64,000 bases of DNA from Calamus simplicifolius (Eukaryota > Streptophyta > Magnoliopsida > Arecales > Arecaceae): assembly GCA_900491605.1 (NCBI GenBank), contig UESW01004076.1:65231-129230 (forward strand), written 5' to 3'. Position 1 is the first letter of the stretch. The number at the start of each line of letters is the position of its first letter. Shown one piece after another: positions 1-13,051 of this stretch. The notes under the pieces were generated by a model. That model did not search any database, had not been told where the DNA came from, and was given only the letters and a program-made list of their open reading frames with translations. The position numbers and the translations under genes were made by a program.

Positions 1-2
1 CT

Positions 3-155
3 TGGCACCCTCAATTTGTGGTTGATTCATCTTCATCTGCTTCCACTTCAAATAGAGCCTCTGGTTTCACTATGCATCAAAGAGCTCGAGAACACTGTCT
101 CTATCACAGGGGCAGCCTTCACCTTCTGGGGCAACAGGAAGAACTGCTTGCTTGA
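3..155 (+). CDS. Possible last exon of an upstream gene (partial)
   Basis: An open frame runs from the left edge to a TGA at 153-155, giving about 50 residues. It starts with a serine-rich stretch and ends in a His/Arg/Leu-rich segment containing MHQRAREHCLYHRG and LLGQQEELLA. The composition looks like a real C-terminus rather than random AT-rich frame, and the following 3 kb is AT-rich without coding signs, as expected of a 3' UTR and spacer. I do not recognise the family. No splice acceptor can be judged because the exon may begin outside the window. The alternative is a chance frame. Confidence 0.3.
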   Translation, partial: WHPQFVVDSSSSASTSNRASGFTMHQRAREHCLYHRGSLHLLGQQEELLA

Positions 156-3100
156 AGGATAAAAGGCAAGCATTGCTATCTTAATTCCAGTTGATAGCCA
201 CAGTCTATAGTCCTTCTGTTACTTTATATTGTCATATATGGGCATTCTTTTGGCCAAATTATGCACGCTACTTCTGAAATTCTTAGTTTATGTTGCCCAT
301 ATGCATTTGGATCCTTCTTTTGGGTGAGGCTTTGCTTGCTACATGTCTAGTAGTGACTCGTAGAGTTTATAGCGGTATACCTGGGGAGATTACTGCTTTT
401 TTAAGATTTATCATAGTTACATAAGTTGTGAAGAATTGGGTAAGGGAATCAAAAAGGCTTGTTTTAATACAAACATGAATGGAATTCTTAAATCAGTTTG
501 AAGTATAATTTCATATTTCTAACGAGTCACTAATATATGGTGGCCGGTCAGGTCACTTGCATGAAGTTGAAATATGAAAGATCAATTAATGTTTCAAAGT
601 GAATACATTTATTCATTCAAAAATAGAGTGAGAAAAAAGGATAAATTAAGTAGTCAGAAACAAAGAACTAATGGAAATCAAAGCAATGCTTCCAACAAAA
701 GAACAATAATGCATAGTATGCTAATGATGAAGGAAAAATAGCAATGCCTCTGCTTTGACAAACTTAGAGAATACCTTCTTGCATATGCTGCCTTAGCATT
801 GCTAAGAAACCATACCTAAGAATGTCTCATCCTCCTTCATCACGCATAATGATGTTCTTTTTCAGCACTCAAGAAAATGGTCTTTGATGGTGGTTCCAAT
901 GGGTTTAGGTCTACAGCTCCGTTGTTGGAATTTCCACAATGAAAGTGTTGCTTGGCATAGTGGCAGCCGTGATGATTGCTTTGAGGAGAACATGGGATGT
1001 CTGGTTTGTTTATGACTTGAGGAAGTCCTGGGGAGATATGCCAAAAGGATGATTTTTTTTTCTTGTTTCCCCTTCATTTTTTAGTTGGGGGGCGGAGCAT
1101 TGGGGGCGGAGCAATGGATGGATGGGCATGAGGCGTGGAGCTGGTGGATACAGTGATGTAGGAATGTGGATTAAATTCCCAAAATATCTTATTTGTGACA
1201 TATAATCACTATTTCTTGGGGAGATGCTGGTTTTTGTATGTATCTATTGTGATTGATTAATCATAGCTTATCCATGCTCACAAAGAGAATTAAGAGGTCT
1301 AGAGCGACTCATCTTTGATGCATAATGGATGCTTCAATGGGTCATCCGAGTATGGGCTGGCCAGGTGTTTGTGTACATGTTGCTCATTCTTTTAGATATA
1401 ATCAGCAAAAAGCAAGTTACTTCATCTGTTGGTGTATTTATATATAAATATAATGTAGCTTCCAATCATGTACTTCTATCCAGTTCCCCTGTGAGTCTAA
1501 TATCATTTATTCCGGATTGTGTGCAGCATAGATGAGTTGAGAAAACTTTTAACCAAGAAGGAAAGATAAATGTCTTTTCAACTCTCTTAACCAAGTGAAA
1601 TTTCAGAATAATGTAAGTTTGGGAGTCATACTGAATTTCTTACTTTTCATTCTGTTTTTCATGCTGCATAGTGTTTATATAAAGTATTCTTTTATGACAA
1701 CTGAATTCTTAAATCAGCGAGGAAAGTTTCCTTAGTTGTGTTCAGTTCACTGTGCCTCGTTTCAATATTGACTCCAATTGTCAATAGAATTGCTGCAAAT
1801 ATTCAGTTTGGCATTAGCTAGCATCGATGATTTTATTACAAGCTGATAAGCATTAAAATATTTGTGTCCATGAATCTCAGCATTGCCATTAAGTAGCAGA
1901 TGTGCCTTCACACATAAGGCTGTCAATATATTTGGTCAGAATTGAGGTCCTACTTAATAATAATAAACATGCTCAAGCTTTTGAAATCAGGACTTTCAGT
2001 CATGTTCCACCATAGAAACTGAGTTTAGGTAAGGACCTTGCGTGATAAGGAGCTGAATCTCAAAATAGGTTCAAGCCTCACTGATTCTATGAGGTATGGT
2101 GTTTTGACCTTAGTTTGAGACAAGGCCAAAGCTCAACCTGACCCATTTCCACATTTGGTTGCCTATGGAATTCTCATGCTTCACATGCACCCAATCCTCT
2201 TTCTTGTGAACCCATTTACTTCTTTTGTTTTTGTAAAAGAGAAAAAGATGAGATAACACAAAATATGTTACAACAAAGGTTGCTGGTACTAGAAATGGCA
2301 CCATTTCGGCCATCTCACAGTATGGTATAGTATGGATGCAAACCAAACCAAATTGGCTCGTACCACCACCTCCATCATTGCCGAAAAAAAAAAAAAAAAG
2401 AAAGAAAGAGAGAGATAGAGGGAAGAGAGGTAGAGAGAGAGAGAGAGGGTTGTTGTTGGAAAAAAGAAGAGAGAGAGGAGAGAGGAGCATACTTTCGAAG
2501 CTAGAAAGCCATCTGATCGTGACTACCTAGAGATGTTATTGATTCGGCTAGCCACTGGCGATGAGTAACGAACAATCGATCGGCCACTAGCAACGAGTGA
2601 CGGATTATCGTTGACTAGCGACGAATAGCAATGGTGGGTGAGTGGTGGAGAGTGAGAATTAAGGTTCGTAAGAAAAGTGTCGAAAGTTTCTTGAAATGGC
2701 AAAGCCAAAGTCTCTTTTTTAATAGTGGATTATTTAGAAAATAGGTTGAACTTAAACCTGATAACTCAATTAATTGATAAGACCTTCCAATAAGCGAACC
2801 GTTTTTAAAGGATAAACCGACCCGTCTTTTGGCTGGTACAGTTTAGTTCAGTATACCTTGCTTACAACAATTCCCTCTCATGTCCCTTTGAACCATCAGT
2901 ACAAGCATGCAATGATCAACGTTCATATATTTTGAAAAAATAACCATGAAAATCCTCTCTTGTTTGTGAGTACCAAATACCCATGCACTATTGAAACACA
3001 TCAGTAAATCATAAATATATTGAAAAATAAGTAAAATTCTTTCTTGCAAGTGATATTGATCATTGATATCTCCAACAATTGGTTTGGCACATAATTGATT

Positions 3101-3520
3101 CAAATAACTTTTATTTCCTTCTTACTTAGTCCCATGAAGCCTTGTTGAAATGCACACACCTCCCATAATGAAATGCCTTAGCACCATGAAGCCCTCGCAT
3201 TTGACCCCTAAAATGCGATTTATCTCCATGGAAAGTGCTTGATGAGTGCAACTTAACCTGGCAACCTATGCTGACAATTGGCAATGAACAATAGAAAAGA
3301 GCCATTTCTTAGGCTTAGTCCCTAAACATGCCTTCAAGCGCACTAACATCAAGAGGGCACTCCTTACAAAAGTTGTTGCATTTTTTATCCTCTTCTCTGT
3401 GTGTGAGAGAGAGATCCCTTGTATGTTATCCAAGTTCATATACGCCAGGATCCACCTTCCTAGGCTTGAACAGGGTATCTTGAACAGGGAGGCATGATCA
3501 CTAAAGCAATGCTCAATTAA
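156..3520. other. AT-rich intergenic spacer
   Basis: No convincing gene is visible on either strand. All frames here are short, without recognisable motifs or splice structure. The only distinct structure is a purine-rich tract at about 2381-2487: a poly-A run followed by GA-type repeats. The stretch probably holds the 3' UTR of the left-edge exon and decayed repeats. Confidence 0.6.
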
Positions 3521-4954
3521 TTAAGATAGTAAGTTTGATATAAGAAATATGTGAGCTAAGCTTGTCTATTAAATTGGTAGGTTAATAGCAAAAATAGGCT
3601 TATTTTATATCAATGTTAGAGCCTAAACTAATCATCGTTAAGTTAATTTTTGAGAGCATTTATCATTAGGTATATTGGCAGTTCAAATAGGACTAGAGCC
3701 TATATTATTTTTAAGAGAAATTACTGGTCGGTATCTTGGCTTCCAAATAGGATATTTTAGCAAACCCGAAACTATACGAACCTAGGCTCAAGTAAGCTAG
3801 ACCTTATCTACAAATGATCTAGCTTCAATTGTTCTTTTATGATTTATTGATATAATTTTTAAACATTTATTATCCTAAAAAATGAAATTAGTAATTTAAT
3901 GAAACTATAGTTTATTGAAAATATATTTCTTCTCATTCCTTAGACTTCAAAATAAGCCAAGCCTTATTTGGAAGAAAATGAGAACCCCTCTCCTTCACTC
4001 CCCTCTCCCCACCATAATAAGCAACATCATTATGGATTTAACTTGCTGATAGAAAGAATCCTTATCAAAAATAAAATTCAAACACTCCAAATTTTCAAGT
4101 CAATATTTATAGAAAGAGTCCATATTCTACGGTCACCTAGAGACCTGAAGTTAGTATTACAATCTTACCATGGAGTTATCAAGGCACTCATGCTGATATC
4201 AAAATCAAAGAAAACAATTAGTTCAATAGAGTTTTTTGATTCTTTTATTGTCCATATAATATTCCATCCTCTACCCTTTGTTTTTGTACAAGAGGAGAGG
4301 AAATTCAGTGGGCAATATACTTAGAAGATAATTACTTCCACCTAGGACATTGTAAGCTCTCCAATGCTTTTGACCAGGGCTTGCAATCTTGATAAAATGG
4401 TTGTACGCTCGACATGGGGTTGGTTCGGCATTCCAAGAGTTAGTACACCCCTTTCTGTGTTTTGGTTTGATACTGGATGGTATGGACCATATGGTGCACT
4501 CGTATGGGATGGTACATACTGGTATAGTTACCATACTTTTGACCATTTTGGTACAAGATCTACTCCTCTATATATTAGCAAATATGCTATTATAGACCAA
4601 CTCATACGAGAGAGAGAGAGAGAGAGATCCATATGTTTACAAATGCATTTTGCTTTTTATTTATTTATTTATGTATTTTTGCTTATATTCCTGTGAGCTT
4701 TTTGCTTTTCATGATTTTTATCATATAAAAGCTATGTGCCGATATAAGCTCTCCTCTCCTTTCATTTTGTTGTCATATAAGACTATAATGTCCTTGATTC
4801 TTTCTATTTCCCTTTTGAAGTCTTTTTTTCTTCTTTCACATATGGAGATAGAGGAGTGTTCAATGTTGTGTTGTCATTGTTTGTCCCTTTATATTAGTTG
4901 CCGGTGAGGTGGTCTTTTTCATATATTCCATTTGGTTTGTATCCTTACTTTTTA
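3521..4954 (+). repeat. Tandem duplication, unit A (upstream of the carboxypeptidase gene)
   Basis: This unit is paralogous to 4955-6584. Both start near a TTAAGA, continue with a shared stretch containing CTTGTCTATTAAATTGGTAG, carry a GA microsatellite in the same place, and end near TTTGGTTTGTATCCTTA. Divergence is obvious, with many substitutions and indels, so the duplication is not very recent. Unit B abuts the SCPL start codon, so unit A is probably a displaced copy of its 5' flank. No coding sequence is convincing. Confidence 0.8.
4603..4627 (+). repeat. GA microsatellite in unit A
   Basis: A run of GA dinucleotides lies at the same relative position as the longer GA tract in unit B. 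It is useful as a length-variable marker. Confidence 0.9.
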
Positions 4955-6126
4955 TTAAGATTGTTGGTTTGATGTAAGAAATATATGAGTTAAACTTGTC
5001 TATTAAATTGGTAGATTGATAGCAAAAATGGTCTGGTTTGGGCTAGTGCTAAAGCCTAAACTAATAACCATTAGGTTTATTTTTTGAGAGAAATCATCAT
5101 TAGGTATTTTAGCGGTTCAAATAGGACTATAGCTTATATTATTTTTGAGAAAAATTACTAGTAGGTATCTTGGCATCCAAATAAGATAGTTTAGCAAACC
5201 CAAAACCATATGAATCTAGGCTCAAGTAAGGTAGACCTTATCTACAAATGATCTAGCCTCGATTGGACTTTAATTATTTATCGATATAATTTTTAAAAAT
5301 TTATTGTCCTAAAAATGAAATTAGTAATTTAATGAAACTATAGCTTGATTGACTATATATATTTCTTCTCATTCCCTAGCCTTCAAAATAAGCCAAGCCT
5401 TATTTGAAAGAAAATGAGAATCCCTCTCCTTCACTCCCCACTCCTCACCCTAGTAAGTAGCATCAGTATGGATTTAGCTTGCTGACGGAAAAATCCTTAT
5501 TAAAAATAAGATTCGAACATTCAAAATTTTCAAGTCCTAAAAAGAATATTTGTAGAAAGAGCCCATATTATACCATCAATTATCGATATGAAGCTGGTCT
5601 TATAGTCTTACCATTGAGTTTGAATGCTCCTATGGCAATCATGCTGATATCAAAATCAAAGAAAACAATGAGTGCAACTGAGAGCTTTTTTTTTTATTTT
5701 TCCACAATTCATCTAGTCTTTTATCCTTTACCTTTTGCTTTTGTACAAGAGTAGAAGAAATTCGGTGGGCAATATACCCAGAAGATAATTACTTGCACCT
5801 AGGACATTGTAAACTCTCCAATTTTTTTCACCAAGGTTTGCAATCTTGATACCGGACTCCATGCCAATACCATATTGATAAAATAACAATATGCTTGGTA
5901 TGGGGTCGGTTCGACATACCGAGACTCAGTACACACCCCTTTTTTGAGATTCGGCGCATCGATACTTGGTACAACCCTTTTCTAAGTTTTGATTTAGTAT
6001 TAGTATAGTATGGCACATCAGTATGAGTTGGTACATACTGGGATGGTATGTCATGCTTTTGACTATTTTTGCTAAAGATCTACTTCTATATATTAGTAAA
6101 TATGCTACTATAGGCCAACTCATCAA

Positions 6127-6127
<1 letters not shown>

Positions 6128-6163
<36 letters not shown>
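6128..6163 (+). repeat. GA microsatellite in unit B
   Basis: About 17 GA dinucleotides. It is longer than its paralogue at 4603-4627, so the tract expanded or contracted after the duplication. Confidence 0.9.
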
Positions 6164-6166
<3 letters not shown>

Positions 6167-6298
6167 CCTTATATTTACATATTCTTTTTCTTTTATTTAT
6201 TTATTTATGTATTTTTGCTTCTATTTCTATGAGTCTTTTTCTTTCTATGATCTTTATCATATAAAAGCTTTATGTAGATACAAATTCTACTCTCCTTT

Positions 6299-6482
6299 GG
6301 TTTTGTTGTCATGGAAGACTCCAATGTCGTCGGTTCCTTTTGTTTCCTTTCTGAAGACTTTTTTCTTTGCTATCCTGGATGGAAGACTTTGGTTTTGTTG
6401 TCATGGAAGATTCCAATGTCGTCGGTTCCTTTTGTTTCCTTTCTAAAGACTTTTTTCCTTGCTATCATGGATGGAGACAAAG
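6299..6482 (+). repeat. 92 bp direct duplication about 110-290 bp before the SCPL ATG
   Basis: Two adjacent copies start at 6299 and 6391 with GGTTTTGTTGTCATGGAAGA and share GTCGTCGGTTCCTTTTGTTT. Unit A has a single, more diverged equivalent at about 4765-4860, so this doubling happened in unit B only. Confidence 0.85.
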
Positions 6483-8198
6483 GAGTGTTCAATGCTATGT
6501 TGTCATTGTTCATCCCTTTAAATTAGTTGCCAGTGAGGTCATCTTGTTCATCGGTTCCATTTGGTTTGTATCCTTATCAACCTTTGTCATGAAGAAATCC
6601 TCTTCTCTTCTTCCCTTGTTACTTCTTTATCTTCTCTTCTGCTTCTCTCTGTTCCATATTAGGTTTGTTAGTGCCTTTGGAACTGCTGATGGGTCGGAGC
6701 AATGGGGATATGTTCAAGTCCGGCCGAGTAATTTCTTCATCTTTCTTCACTGTTCTACATACCTCTTAGTTTCCTAGAAAGGTTTAAATTATAAAAGCTT
6801 ATGCATCTCTATTCTTCTCTGAGTAATGCAGAAGCTCATATGTTCTGGTGGCTTTACCGGAGTCCACAAAGAGTTGAAAATGCTTCAAATCCATGGCCTA
6901 CTGTACTCTGGCTGCAGGGTGGACCTGTAAGCCTTTTTATTATTTTTCTCTTTTATTATTATTTTTTTGAACTGAATTAAATTCAGTTCTTATAGAATGT
7001 TTGAAACCTAGATTCTAATTTGTGGTCATGGCCATTCATGGAAAAAGGGAGGGTCAAGTGTCGGGATTGGGAACTTCCAAGAGATTGGACCTTTGGATAC
7101 CAGTCTGAAGCCACGGAATTCGACATGGCTGCAAAAGGCTGATCTCCTTTTTGTGGTGAATCTCTTATCCTTACCTCTATATCCATCATTTTTTTTGTTA
7201 TGTTTTTCTATTCTTGAATGGCTGTTCATTTTGAAATTGAATATAAATCTTAGGACAACCCAGTTGGCACCGGATACAGCTTTGTTGAGGATGAGAATCT
7301 TCTGGTGAAGACCGATTGGGAGGCAGCAGCTGACTTAACTACCCTTCTTAAGAAGCTCTTCAATAAGAACGAAAGCTTACAAAGAAGCCCACTCTTCATT
7401 GTGGCAGAATCTTATGGAGGAAAATTTGCTGTGACTCTAGGCATATCGGTTTTCAATGCCATTAAGGATGGCAAATTGAAACTTATACTTGGAGGTATGG
7501 ATATTTCTCATGCTATGTTATCCTAATTTGCTATTATGGAGATTTAGAAAAAAAGTTAATGAGCATTTCAGCATCTCATAATTTAATGTGTTAATAGGAG
7601 TTGTCTTGGGAGACAGCTGGATTTCACCAGAAGATTACGTGGTCAGTTCTGAATACTATCTACCTTTGTTTTTAACGAAAGAACCATATGCTAGCCGGCT
7701 CTAGTTTCAGAATATAAACTTTCAGTATTCTGTGTTTAGTTCTCGTGGGGACCTCTGCTTTTTGACGTCTCATGGCTTGATATGAATGATGCAAACAGAT
7801 CAAACAGGTTATAATATATTCTTGCCTAAATAATAATGCATAAGAACAGGAGGAAACCATTGATGTTGTGAAATTTTATTTATTTTTATCTAATTCACTA
7901 ATTTCGTATGTCAGTGTTGCTGAAACGATCAGACAACAACTAGCAAAAGGGCAGTATTATGAGGCCACAAGCACGTGCCAAAGTCTGTAGTTTCAGATTA
8001 GCAAGGACACTCATGGTGTTGTAAGTAGTCTTGCTGTCTTATTTAAACTCTGGGAACTAGTTTTTAGTCATATAAAGTAGCACTGAGTACATCTTTTAAC
8101 TTTTGTTAAATGATTTGCAGAATTTTTATAATTTTTTGCCAGACGTTAGTTACTCTATCTCTGGGATGGCAGTCGCATTATCAGATAAAATTGGTATG

Positions 8199-10363
8199 TG
8201 ATGACGCCCGGTCACTGGTCCTGGACGTCGGGAAGAAGGCTGATCTGCGAACCTTCAATGCACCGAATGGCCTGCAAAAAAGTCCCAAGACCGGAGGGGG
8301 TCCTCCGGTGAGACCCTCCGATGCCCAAGTCAGCAATCGGGGTCACAGCAGAGAAGGAGCTCGAGAGAGCTCTTGAAAAAGGGGGAGATCTCAGAAGGAC
8401 CGGAGTTTTCCTCTGAGTATTAGGGTATCAAGTGTGTAAACTTGCATTACCTGGTTCTCGAAGTGATTTACCGTTTTATAGGGGTTGACGCTGGCGCGAT
8501 CACATGGGTTTACGTGAAGTCAGAATGTCTGCTGAGCCCTTGCATGAATCTGTGCTGGTTGGTGGGCTACGTCCATCAGTTGTTGGGTAGGTGGGTCCTG
8601 TCCCATCACCAGCGTGGCCAGCGCGCGTCAGAGAGGTGGCGCCCTGAACTGATAGGGCCATGCTGGGGCTGATCTGGCGGGAACTGGAAATCCCGTCTTA
8701 TCAGGGCTGAGCCGGGTCGACCCGAGATGGCTGGGGCCAATCCCGCTGGCAAGAGAGTGCCAGGGCGGGGCTGAATCGATGGACTCGGAGGCGTCGGGGC
8801 CGAGTTGGGCCGGCCGGGGATGGCCTTGGCCGACTCGGCGGAACTGGAGATGCCGGGGCCGAGTCGGGCCGGTCGGGGATGGCCTTGGCCGACTCGACGG
8901 AACTGGAGATGCCGGGGCCGACTGGGAGGTGCCGGGGCCGCCCAGCTTGGAGACGTAGGGGGCCGACTAGAAAGATGTCGGGCCGGCTGGGAAGTGCTAG
9001 GGCCGGCTAGGAAGATGCTGGGGCCGGCTGGGAAGTGTCGGGGCCGCCTAGCCTGGAGACGTAGGGGGCGGCTAGGAAGATGTCGGGGCCGGCTGGGAAG
9101 TGCCAGGGCCGCCTAGCTTGGAGATGTAGGGGGCCGGCTAGGAAGGTGCCGGGGCTGCCTGGGAAGTGCCGGAGCTGGCTGGGAAGTGCCGGGGCCGTCT
9201 AGCTTGGAGACGTAGGGGGCCGGCTAGGGAGATGCCGGGGCCGGCTGGGAAGTGCCAGGGCGCCTAGCTTGGAAGTGCCAGGGCCGCTTAGCTTGGAAGT
9301 GCCGGGGCCGCCTAGCTTGGAGATGTAAGGGGCCGGCTAGGAAAGTGCCAGGGCCCCTAGCTTGGAGATGTAGGGGGCCGGCTAGGAAGGTCGGGGCCGC
9401 CTGGAAAGTGTCGGGACCGGCTGGGAAGTGCCGGGGCCGCCTAGCTTGGAGACGTAGGGGGCCGGCTAGGGAGATGTCGGGGCCAGCTGGGAAGTGCCGG
9501 GGCCACCTAGCTTGGAAGTGCCGGGGCTACCTAGCTTGGAAGTGCCGGAGCCGCCTAGCTTGGAGACGTAGGGGGCGGCTACGAAGGTGCCGGGGCCGCA
9601 TGGGTTGGAGATGCCGGCCTTGGAGGTGTCGGCCTTTGGGGCCGTCGGTCTTGGAGCCATCGGTCTTGGAGGTGTCGGCTTTTGGGGCCGTCGGTCTTGG
9701 AGCTATCGGCCTTTGGGGCCGTCGGTCTTGGAGCCGTCAGTCTTGGAGGTGTCGGCCTTTGGGGCCGTCGGTCTTGGAGCTGTCGGCCTTTGGGGCCGTC
9801 GGTCTTGGAGCCATCGGTCTTGGAGGTGTCGGCCTTTGGGGCCGTCGGTCTTGGAGCCGTCGATCTTGGAGGTGTCGGCCTTTGGGACCGTCGGTCTTAG
9901 AGCTGTCGGCCTTTGGGGCCATCGGTCTTGGAGGTATTGGCCTTTGGGGCCATCGGTCTTGGAGCTGTCGACCTTTGGGGCCGTCGGTCTTGGAGCCATC
10001 ATTCTTGGAGGTATCGGCCTTTGGGGCCGTCGGTCTTGGAGCTGTCGGCCTTTGGGACCGTCGGTCTTGGAGCCGTCGGTCTTGGAGGTGTCGGCCTTTG
10101 GGGCCGTCGGTCTTGGAGCCATCGGTCTTGGAGGTGTCGGCCTTTGGGGCCATCGGTCTTGGAGCTGTCGGCCTTTGGAGCCGTCGGTCTTGGAGCTGTC
10201 GGCCTTTGAGGTCGTCGGTCTTGGAGCCGTCGGTCTTGGAGGTGTCGGCCTTTGGGGCCGTCGGTCTTGGAGCCATCGGTCTTGGAGCTATCGTCCTTTG
10301 GGGCCGTCGGTCTTGGAGCCATCCAAAAAAATTTATTTTTCATGGGGTCAACTGACCCCATCA
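8199..10363 (-). repeat. LTR of the gag-only element (3' LTR in element orientation)
   Basis: About 2.16 kb, TG...CA ends. Roughly 8920-9605 is a GC-rich array of degenerate units built on CCGGGGCCGCCTAGCTTGGA. About 9606-10320 is a second array with a period near 46 bp built on GTCGGCCTTTGGGGCCGTCG and GGTCTTGGAGCC. The outer parts are unique. Confidence 0.92.
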
Positions 10364-10740
10364 AATGCCCCCCACACTCCTGAGCTTGCGCACCCCGCAT
10401 CAGCTAAGCGAAAGGAGTGTAGAACTTTTACCTTGGCATCTGCTCTTTCATCTTGTGCTGCCTTTTATGGGCGTCTGTGTGCCTTCTTTGGCTAGCTGAG
10501 GGCAGCTAGTAATCCTCTCCAACGCGAAGTCTGGAAGTCTTTTGAACCCCGGAGGGTGACTCGAGAGTCGCTGGGATTCGACCATGCTCGGGAGCCTTTA
10601 ACCTCGGAGGGTGACCAGAGAGTGCTTGGGCCAGGCTCGGGTGCCTCTTTCTTTAAAGAAATTGGTCTCCTTCTGCAGGGTTGATGAACTGCCCCCCAGG
10701 AAACTCTGTTGATTGGAATCCGTAGTCTTGAGCTTGAGGG

Positions 10741-11205
10741 TGCCGACACGGAGCCGGTCTTCGGTACCGACGCGGAGTCAGTCTTTGTTGCCGACGAGGA
10801 GTCGGTCTTTGTTGCCGATGCGGAGTCGGTCTTTGGTGCCGACGCGGAGTCGGTCTTTGTTGCCGACGCGAGCCGGTCTTTGTTGCCGAGGAGGTCTTTG
10901 TTGCTGATGCGGAGTCGGTCTTTGTTGCCGACGCGGAGCCGGTCTTTGTTGCCGACGCGGAGCCGGTCTTTGATACCCACGCGGAGCCGGTCTTTGGTGC
11001 CCATGCGGAGTCGTCTTTGGTGCCGACGCGGAGTCGGTCTTTGTTGCCGATGCAGAGCCGGTCTTTGTTGTCGGAGCCGTCTTTGTTGCCTGCGGAGCCG
11101 GTCTTTGTTGCCGACGTGGAGCCGGTCTTTGTTGCCGACGTGAGTCGGTCTTTGTTGCCAACGTGGAGTCGGTCTTTGGTGCCGACGCGGAGCCGGTCTC
11201 TGTCT
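10741..11205. repeat. 27 bp minisatellite in the gag-only element
   Basis: About 17 imperfect copies of a unit like GTCGGTCTTTGTTGCCGACG plus CGGAGCC. It lies between gag and the 3' LTR in element orientation. The period is a multiple of three, so long repetitive frames appear on both strands. I treat them as by-products. Confidence 0.9.
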
Positions 11206-11396
11206 AATAAATATACTCATCCCAAGAGCATGATAAAACAAGGATATTCTGAATAATACTTTATTAAAGAATCAGCAAGCTACTAATAATACCGTCGTAA
11301 GTTGTCCGCATTCCGAGTGGGGGAGAAGCTTCCCATTTTAATGCCAGCTTGCTTCCTTCCATTGGCTCTTCGAGCTGCTGCTCGCCCCTCATGAGA

Positions 11397-12785
11397 TCAT
11401 GCTATTGTTCTTTCCGTCGGGGCATTGCTGATGCAAATCTGAGGCATTGGAGGTGCCGACGTACCCGGGGCAGTGAGGTTTCCTCGAACGAACTTGCTCA
11501 AGTGGCCATGCTGGACAAACTTTTCAATGGCCCTCTTCAAATGGCGGCAATCTTTGGTGTCATGTCCATAGTCTCGGTGATACCGGCAGTAAAGCTCTTT
11601 GTTGTGGGGGTTTACTGACTTTTGGGGACGTGGGCATTGAAAGTAAGGCTCCTCCACAATCTCTAGCAGGATGTGGGAGATCGGAGCCGTGAGAGGAGTA
11701 AACCGCCCCTTAGGAACCAGCGCCTGGGGCCGGTGGTCAAAGCGACGGGGTGGTTCGGGCTGCCTAGATCGTCCCTCAACTGGTTCCGTGGGTGTCGGCT
11801 TCTTATTGGAACTCCTATCGGCTTTCCTTCTGGACGAGTCAGCCTCGTTGGCATGGATGTACTTCTGTGCCCGACTTAGCAACTCGGCATAGGAGCCGGA
11901 AGGCTTTTTGTCCAGAGAATATGCAAATCTGGAGGGGCGGAGTCCCCGCTTCAATGCTAGGGTAGCGATAGAATCTTCCAAGTTATAGACTTCGAGCGTG
12001 GCCTTCTTAAATCGAGCTACAAAGTCCTTCAAGGTCTCGCCACTCCTTTGTTGGACGGCAAACAAGCTATCGGCGACTCGAGGGATCTTCCGGCATGTAT
12101 CAAAGTGAGCCAGGAAAGACCGCTCAAATTGCCTAAACGAATTGATACCGTGGGGGCAGGCGAGAATACCAGGCACGCGCTCCTTTCTATAGCGTGGCTA
12201 GAAAAGCAACACACAAAAGAGAGTTCGTCGCCCTCTGGACCTGCATGAGGACCTTATAGCTCTCCAAGTGGTCCAGAGGGTCCGTTGTACCGTCGTAGGG
12301 GTCCAGCTAGGGAAGACGGAACCGAGGCGGAACCGGCTCCTCCGTGATGCGGCGGGAGAGCGGAGGACGATGGTCGAACTCTTCCTCCGGCTGATGATTT
12401 ATTTTCCTGGTGAGTTCATCTAGCCGCCGGTTGTACTCCTCCAGGCGTTCCTCCGCCTAGCGGCTGATTGTTGGGCCCTCCGAGATGGCTCGGAGGAGGA
12501 AGAAGAAGAGGAGAAAGAAGAAGATGGAGACGGGAGTCTAGACTTCCGCCTGGGCTCCTCCTGATGATGAGGCTCGAGAGGGAACTTGCCGGGGCCATGG
12601 TCGGGGGACCACGGCCGCTTGGGGGGCTCGCAGCGAGGCTTCCTAGGGGAAGCCGGGCATCGGCCGGTCTCGCGCCGACTAGCCTCTCGTCGAGGAGAGC
12701 CTCCCCTCGCCGACTGCTGACTGGCGGGGGGAGAGGTTTGGTGCTGAGTGGCCACGGACTGTTGCTGCTGGAGCCCGTGGATCAT
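11397..12785 (-). pseudogene. Retrotransposon gag, frameshifted
   Basis: The main open part (12176 down to 11397, 259 residues) has the Retrotrans_gag core (FRQFERSFLAHFDT, then VARFKKATLEVYNLED and LALKRGLRPSRFAYSL) and, near residues 195-210, a zinc-knuckle-like CRYHRDYGHDTKDC as in Tat-type Ty3/gypsy gags. The upstream part, in other frames, includes a Ser/Pro/Arg-rich segment (12420-12785) and a stretch related to the usual YDGTTDPLDHLESYK motif near 12250-12310. Stops and frameshifts separate these blocks, so no full Gag can be made. An AATAAA on the minus strand near 11265 lies downstream of the stop. Confidence 0.85.
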
Positions 12786-13051
12786 GGCGGTGAGGGCTTG
12801 GACCTGTCGAGAGAGGGTCGCCAGATGCTCCGCTGTTTGGTCAGAGGCATCCGGCGGCGGGCAGGTGACCGGAGGGTCAGTTACAGGAGGATTGGCCTCC
12901 TGCTGCCTAACTAGTGGGGGAAGCCCCGCTGGGCAGCTGACGGAGGCGTCCTAGGCTCGAGTCACCACCATGACTTCTAGAAGAGAAGAGGGGGGGGGGA
13001 GATTGAATCTTTTGAGGTGCAGCACAGGGAGAATATTCGCTATCCATTTTC

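Larger units (their letters stand above)
4955..6584 (+). repeat. Tandem duplication, unit B (adjacent to the SCPL start codon)
   Basis: This is the second copy of the 1.4 kb unit at 3521-4954. It ends about 5 bp before the ATG at 6589, so it contains whatever promoter and 5' UTR the carboxypeptidase gene had. It is about 200 bp longer than unit A because of a longer GA tract at about 6128-6163 and an extra internal 92 bp duplication (6299-6482). Confidence 0.8.

Noticed and set aside
2843..3103. 86-codon minus-strand frame resembling a retroelement fragment
   Set aside because: No motif could be confirmed and composition matches the AT-rich surroundings.
9252..10495. Overlapping open frames of up to 367 codons (Gly/Leu/Trp/Ser repeats) in the LTR array, on both strands
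   Set aside because: They follow from a stop-poor 46 bp tandem unit. The same happens in the other LTR (14395-15299), and no domain or start context supports coding.
10492..11241. 249-codon minus-strand frame with a nine-residue repeat containing RLRVGNKD
   Set aside because: It lies over the 27 bp minisatellite, whose period preserves frame, and its sequence is only the repeat translated.
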